From: CAVRXT01 sp049644285
Lineage (GTDB): Bacteria; Acidobacteriota; Terriglobia; Acidiferrales; UBA7541
Length of the DNA: 64,000 bases
Reading direction: 5' to 3'
Assembly: GCA_049644285.1 (NCBI GenBank)
Contig: JBARRP010000036.1
Span: 1-64,000 of the forward strand
Positions 60,245 through 64,000 of this stretch are shown one piece after another; position 1 is the first letter of the stretch, and each line of letters begins with the position of its first letter. The notes under the pieces were generated by a model. It was not told where the DNA came from, did not search any database, and worked only from the letters and a program-made list of their open reading frames with translations. Made by a program: the position numbers and the translations under genes.

Positions 60245-61552
60245 ATGAAAAAAGCGAGCTGGGCTCTCACCGCATTGATGGCTGGCCTGTCACTCTGGCC
60301 TGCCTCTGCGCGTGGTCAGGAATCGGATAAACCCGAGGTGCTGACGCTGAAACGGGCGGTGACGCTAGCGCTTCAGAACAGCCGCGACCTCGCCCTCGCG
60401 CGGGTCCAGTACACGGTAGCGCGAAATGCTGCGGGGGTGAGCCGAGCAGAGTTTCATCCTAACCTGTACACCGGTTCTGGCGCCGCTTACACCAGCGGAT
60501 TTCCGTCGACGCCGGGAGGGCAAGCCCCTTCGGTGTTCAACCTCGCTTACGATCAGGCGATCTTTAATCCTGCGCTGCGAGGCCAGTTGCGAGCCGCCGA
60601 AGATCGCGCGGAGAATCTAAGGTTGGAACTCGATCGCACGCGCGATGATGTGATTGTCCGGACTGCGACGGCGTACTTGGAACTGGCAAAGGTTCGCCAC
60701 TCGCTCGAGCTGCTTCGCGCCGAGCGTGTGAGCCAGCAGAAGATTCTGGATCTGATCCGTGAGCGTGCGGCTGCCGGGTTGGAATTGCCGATTGAGATTA
60801 CCCGAGGTGAATTGACCCTGGCCCGCATCGAACAACATGTGGTTCAGCTCGAGGGGCGCGACCAGATTGTATCCGAGCAGCTTCGTATCATGGCTGGCTT
60901 GCCCGCTTCCCAGGCGCTCGAGGTCGAGCCGGAGGAGTTGCCTTCAATGCCGGAACAAGGAGCGGGCGAGCTGACGGAAGCGGCGGTCCAAAACAGTCCG
61001 CTGGTCAAAGAGGCGGAGAACGAGCGCAGCGCACGCGAGCGCATTCTGAAGGGCGAGCAAGGCAGGTATTGGCCGAGCGTAAATTTGATCGGGCAGTACG
61101 CCGTGCTGAGCAAATTCAACAACTACACGGATTTCTACAAGACGTTCCGGCGCAACAATGTGACCGCCGGAGTGGAAGTTAAGATTCCGATTTTCAGCGC
61201 AAAGACCTCGGCCAATGTGACGCTGGCTAGGAGTCAGCTCACCGAAGCGGAGCTTGCCCTGGGCAACCGCCGCCAGGACGTCCGGCTCGAGGTCCAGCAG
61301 CGGCTCCACAATGTCCGCGAACTCGATGCCGGCCGGGAAGTCGGTCGTCTAGAGCTGAAGCTGGCCCAGGAGACGCTGGCCATCTTCCAAGAGAAGTACA
61401 ACCAGGGCCGGGCAACGATACGGGACCTGGAACAGGCTCGTCTGGAAGAGAGTGACAAATGGGTCGCCTTCCTGGATGCCGATTTCGCTCGCCAGAAGGA
61501 GCAACTCTCGCTACTCCAAACAACTGGGCAACTGTCCCGGGTGTTTCAGTAG
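60245..61552 (+). CDS. TolC-like outer-membrane efflux channel
   Basis: This is a 435-residue outer-membrane factor. The ATG at 60245 is followed by a signal peptide (WALTALMAGLSLWPASARGQ); the open frame upstream to 60041 has no export signal. Two long coiled-coil helix pairs typical of TolC/OEP proteins follow (LKRAVTLALQNSRDLALARVQYTVA, RDDVIVRTATAYLELAKVRHSLELL and a second repeat near 255-420 with NVTLARSQLTEAELALG). It completes the adaptor-permease-channel set. The gap of 219 bases before it may hold an extra promoter. Confidence 0.88.
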   Translation: MKKASWALTALMAGLSLWPASARGQESDKPEVLTLKRAVTLALQNSRDLALARVQYTVARNAAGVSRAEFHPNLYTGSGAAYTSGFPSTPGGQAPSVFNLAYDQAIFNPALRGQLRAAEDRAENLRLELDRTRDDVIVRTATAYLELAKVRHSLELLRAERVSQQKILDLIRERAAAGLELPIEITRGELTLARIEQHVVQLEGRDQIVSEQLRIMAGLPASQALEVEPEELPSMPEQGAGELTEAAVQNSPLVKEAENERSARERILKGEQGRYWPSVNLIGQYAVLSKFNNYTDFYKTFRRNNVTAGVEVKIPIFSAKTSANVTLARSQLTEAELALGNRRQDVRLEVQQRLHNVRELDAGREVGRLELKLAQETLAIFQEKYNQGRATIRDLEQARLEESDKWVAFLDADFARQKEQLSLLQTTGQLSRVFQ

Positions 61553-61672
61553 GCACATCTCGCAAGAAACGCTGGCTTTGGGATGGCTGCGAAATCGAGT
61601 ACAATGGATTGGTTTCACGCCCGGGTTTGTCAGCGCCGACCCGCCCCTGAGCTCTGAGGAGGATAATCTTAA

Positions 61673-63196
61673 ATGCCGTCGGCAATGAAAACACTATTTC
61701 TGAATCCGCCCAGCTTTGAGAAATTCGATGGGGGCGCAAGCTCGCGCTGGCCCGCCACCCGGGAGATTGAGTCCTACTGGTATCCGGTCTGGCTTGCCTA
61801 CCCGGCAGGGATGCTTCCTGGCAGCCGGCTACTGGATGCTCCGCCTCACAAGGTTTCTGCCCAGGAAACGATTCAAATTGCGAAGCATTACGAATTCGTC
61901 GTCCTGTTCACTTCGACCGTCGGCTTCGAAAGCGATTTAAAGATCGCGCGGGCCATGAAGGAAGCGAAACCGGACCTGAAAATCGCCTTTGTCGGGCCGC
62001 ACGTGCAGATCAAGCCAGCGGAGAGCCTCCTCGCCGGCCGGGATATTGATTTCGTCGTGCGCGGGGAATTCGACCATCCGGTAGTCGAATATGCGCAGGG
62101 CAAGCCGCTCAACGAGATATTGAACGCGAGCTATGTGAAAGATGGCAAAGTGATCCACAACCCGTCGCGCCCGATGATGCAGACGGCGGAGCTCGATGCC
62201 CTGCCGTTTGCCACCGACGTTTATAAAAACGATTTGACAATCGAGAACTACAACGTACCGTTCCTTCTGCACCCCTTTGTCTCGTTTTACACGGCAAGGG
62301 GCTGCCCGGCGTTGTGCACGTTCTGCCTGTGGCCGCAAACCCTCTCAGGACACGCTTGGCGTGTGCGTTCGAGCGACAACGTCGCCCGCGAGTTCCGGCA
62401 AGCCCGTGAAATGTTCCCGCAGGCCAAGGAATTTTTCTTCGACGATGACACTTTTAATATCCGCAAGGATCGCGTCCTCGAACTTTGCAAGAAATTCGCG
62501 CCCGTCGGCTTCCGTTGGTCCTGCACCTCGCGCGTCCACGGGGATTACGAGACCCTCCGGGGCATGGCCGATGCCGGTTGCCGTTTGTTGATTGTCGGTT
62601 TCGAATCCGGCGATGCGCAAATCCTGAAGAACATCAAGAAGGGCGCCACGATCGAGATGGGGCGCACTTTCGTAAAGAATTGCAAGAAGGCGGGCATCCT
62701 CGTCCACGGCGACTTCATCATCGGTCTGCCCGGCGAGACCAAGGAAACCATTCGCAAGACCATCGAGTACGCCAAGGAACTCGACTGCGAGACGATTCAG
62801 GTCTCCATGGCGCACGCCTTCCCCGGCACCGAACTGTACAATCAGGCGGCTCAGAACGGTTTCCTCGCCAGCGAAGCGCTCGCGGATTCGACGGGGCACC
62901 AACTCCCGCACCTTGAGTATCCGGGCCTCTCCCGCGAGGAGATGGTTCAGGCTGTTAATCGATTTTACGATGAATACTACTTCCGGCCCCGGGTGGCTTG
63001 GCGCATCGTGCGCGAGGCGCTCTGGGACGCGCATGAAAGGAAGCGGCTGTATCACGAAGCGGTTTCTTTCCTGCAGTTGCGCTATCAGCGTTGGAAGCTG
63101 GCGCGCAAGGGCATGGAAAAGAAACCGGTCGTTGCAGTGCCGCCCATGAATGCGGACTCGGGTGTCGGCGTAGCCAGCGAATCACAGAGCGCATGA
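61673..63196 (+). CDS. hpnJ: Hopanoid biosynthesis radical SAM protein HpnJ
   Basis: This is a 507-residue B12-binding-type radical SAM enzyme. In other bacteria HpnJ is required to convert the glucosamine head group of bacteriohopanetetrol to the cyclitol ether. The N-terminal cobalamin-binding-like domain (about 1-150) starts MKTLFLNPPSFEKFDGG, a hallmark of HpnJ, and contains REIESYWYPVWLAYPAGMLPG. The iron-sulfur cysteines are C211, C215 and C218 in RGCPALCTFCLWPQ. GFESGDAQILKNIKKG and HGDFIIGLPGE are also typical. The C terminus is about 30 residues longer than usual. GAGGAGG lies about ten bases before the ATG. Two small membrane proteins follow with a 4-base overlap. Confidence 0.92.
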   Translation: MPSAMKTLFLNPPSFEKFDGGASSRWPATREIESYWYPVWLAYPAGMLPGSRLLDAPPHKVSAQETIQIAKHYEFVVLFTSTVGFESDLKIARAMKEAKPDLKIAFVGPHVQIKPAESLLAGRDIDFVVRGEFDHPVVEYAQGKPLNEILNASYVKDGKVIHNPSRPMMQTAELDALPFATDVYKNDLTIENYNVPFLLHPFVSFYTARGCPALCTFCLWPQTLSGHAWRVRSSDNVAREFRQAREMFPQAKEFFFDDDTFNIRKDRVLELCKKFAPVGFRWSCTSRVHGDYETLRGMADAGCRLLIVGFESGDAQILKNIKKGATIEMGRTFVKNCKKAGILVHGDFIIGLPGETKETIRKTIEYAKELDCETIQVSMAHAFPGTELYNQAAQNGFLASEALADSTGHQLPHLEYPGLSREEMVQAVNRFYDEYYFRPRVAWRIVREALWDAHERKRLYHEAVSFLQLRYQRWKLARKGMEKKPVVAVPPMNADSGVGVASESQSA

Positions 63197-63609
63197 AGCA
63201 CACCCGAAATCTACATGGCAAGACTTTTGTCCTGATCCTCCTGATGGTGCTCTTCGGCCCCCTGGGTGACGTGTTTCTGAGCAAGGGCATGAAGCGCATT
63301 GGGCCGGTGCAGGACTGGTCACCTGCGTCGCTGGCTCAGCGATTCGTCCAGGTCTTCAGCTCGGGATACATCTGGTTGGGAATCGCTTCGTTGCTGGCCT
63401 TCTTTGTTTGTTACCTGTTGGTGCTTTCGTGGGCAGACTACAGTTTTGTCCAGCCGGCCTCGGCCGTCAGTTATGGCATCGTCGCTTTGCTCGGCTTCCT
63501 GGTTTTGGGTGAGGTAGTGACCTCGGGACGCTGGATCGGCGTGTTGGTGATTTGCCTCGGCGTGTTCCTGGTCAGCCATACCCCGCCGCGCACGACGGAG
63601 GAGGCATGA
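63193..63609 (+). CDS. Small EamA/EmrE-fold membrane protein (first of a pair)
   Basis: This is a 138-residue protein with four hydrophobic segments (VLILLMVLFGPLGDVFLS, YIWLGIASLLAFFVCYLLVLS, SYGIVALLGFLVLGEV, WIGVLVICLGVFLVS). This is the layout of half-size drug/metabolite-transporter proteins such as ArnE and ArnF, which work in pairs to flip lipid-linked sugars. The conserved end VVTSGRWIGVLVICLGV matches that group. The ATG overlaps the hpnJ stop (ATGA). It probably moves or supports a hopanoid-linked sugar or precursor across the membrane; this is inferred from position. Confidence 0.78.
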   Translation: MKHTRNLHGKTFVLILLMVLFGPLGDVFLSKGMKRIGPVQDWSPASLAQRFVQVFSSGYIWLGIASLLAFFVCYLLVLSWADYSFVQPASAVSYGIVALLGFLVLGEVVTSGRWIGVLVICLGVFLVSHTPPRTTEEA

Positions 63610-63980
63610 GCGTGCGCGAACTGTTTTCTCTCGCCATCGTCGTCTTCGCCGGAACCGGAGGCGAGCTTCTCGTGACGAGGGCGATGAAGACGGTTGGCGA
63701 AGTGCACGACTTTTCCCCGCGCAATCTTGTGCGTGTTCTGGGCCGCGCGTTCACTGTTGGCTGGATGTGGGGTGGCATTGCGTTGATGGCGCTTGGCTTC
63801 TTCGCGCTTCTGGCGATGCTTTCCTGGGATAACGTGAGCTTCGTGATCCCGGTCACAGCGCTGAGCTATGCCGCTGGCGCACTCGGGGGGAAATATCTCT
63901 TAGGGGAGCGCGTGACCCCAATGCGTTGGCTCGGCGTTCTTCTCGTTTGCCTCGGCGTGGCCCTGGTCTGGATCGGTTAA
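63606..63980 (+). CDS. Small EamA/EmrE-fold membrane protein (second of a pair)
   Basis: This is a 124-residue protein with four hydrophobic segments. It is clearly a paralogue of the preceding protein (GELLVTRAMKTVGEVHDFSP aligns with GDVFLSKGMKRIGPVQDWSP), and ends GERVTPMRWLGVLLVCLGVALVWIG. The ATG overlaps the preceding stop (ATGA), so equal amounts are expected, as for the heterodimeric ArnE/ArnF flippase. Together with hpnJ it forms a three-gene coupled unit. The substrate is inferred only. Confidence 0.78.
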   Translation: MSVRELFSLAIVVFAGTGGELLVTRAMKTVGEVHDFSPRNLVRVLGRAFTVGWMWGGIALMALGFFALLAMLSWDNVSFVIPVTALSYAAGALGGKYLLGERVTPMRWLGVLLVCLGVALVWIG

Positions 63981-63993
63981 AGGAACTCGCTGC

Positions 63994-64000
63994 ATGGCTT
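63994..64000 (+). CDS. Start of the next gene, cut by the right edge (partial)
   Basis: AAAGGA at 63979-63984 is followed after nine bases by ATG GCT (63994 onwards), 13 bases after the preceding stop codon. This is probably the next gene of the hpnJ unit. Only two codons are visible, so nothing can be said about the product. Confidence 0.3.

Noticed and set aside
1..64000. tRNA, rRNA, CRISPR arrays, insertion sequences, integrases, riboswitches
   Set aside because: None was recognised on either strand by eye. A covariance-model scan could still find a divergent RNA element.

Overview
The window is about 64 kb of GC-rich bacterial chromosome with dense coding, short intergenic gaps and many 4-base stop/start overlaps. 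The content points to the phylum Acidobacteriota, probably a soil or freshwater relative of the Terriglobia. This is inferred from two very large Oar-type TonB-dependent receptors with an N-terminal carboxypeptidase-regulatory-like domain, a CRTAC1 (FG-GAP plus ASPIC/UnbV) protein, abundant two-component systems with NtrC-type regulators, a DUF2339/DUF3999 pair, tandem SpoIIE phosphatases and the hopanoid-tailoring radical SAM enzyme HpnJ. No rRNA, tRNA, CRISPR array, transposase, phage gene or resistance island was seen, so this looks like core-type chromosome.

Layout. 1-6.2 kb: the start of a secreted protein running off the left edge, a TPR protein, and a nucleoside hydrolase followed by a giant TonB receptor. 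6.6-11.2 kb: a CRTAC1 protein, an MGDG-synthase-like glycosyltransferase, and divergently a PHP phosphoesterase and a PAP2 phosphatase. 11.3-18 kb: a second TonB receptor, an OmpR-type two-component system and a site-2 protease with CBS domains. 18.2-20.5 kb: an L,D-transpeptidase, a 63-residue membrane protein and an SPFH protein, ending in a strong intrinsic terminator. 20.6-26.5 kb: a tightly coupled operon of an unknown secreted protein, an extracytoplasmic solute-binding protein and an NtrY/NtrX-like two-component pair. 26.7-30.8 kb: an ICMT-like methyltransferase with a membrane partner, a polysaccharide deacetylase, a CxxC protein, a cytochrome P450 and a small protein. 30.9-40 kb: a CHASE4 hybrid kinase, the DUF2339/DUF3999 pair, a VirB10-like secreted protein and ThiO. 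39.4-46 kb: an NtrC-family regulator, a kinase and a lipoprotein, then divergently a PAS kinase followed by a degenerate receiver and a DHp-only reading frame that look like one frameshifted gene. 46.2-51 kb: a LecA-like/LssY-C protein and two coupled SpoIIE phosphatases, one with an FHA domain. 50.9-55 kb: an ABC-2 exporter operon with a FAD oxidoreductase between the ATPase and permease genes. 55-61.5 kb: YjbQ, a 52-residue zinc ribbon, a second degenerate receiver, and an efflux set (adaptor, TPR protein, FtsX-type permease, TolC-like channel) without an ATPase gene. 61.7-64 kb: HpnJ and two ArnE/ArnF-like small membrane proteins, with a further start codon at the right edge.

Themes. The window is rich in signalling: five histidine kinases, three full-length response regulators, two pseudo-receivers and two PP2C-type phosphatases. 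It is also rich in envelope functions: nutrient uptake through TonB receptors, peptidoglycan cross-linking, export systems, lipid glycosylation and hopanoid head-group modification. The least familiar arrangements are the pseudo-receiver/DHp gene behind a PAS kinase, the orphan binding protein coupled to NtrY/NtrX, the oxidoreductase embedded in an ABC exporter operon, and HpnJ coupled to a two-subunit EmrE-fold pair. All function calls come from reading the sequence; no database search was run.
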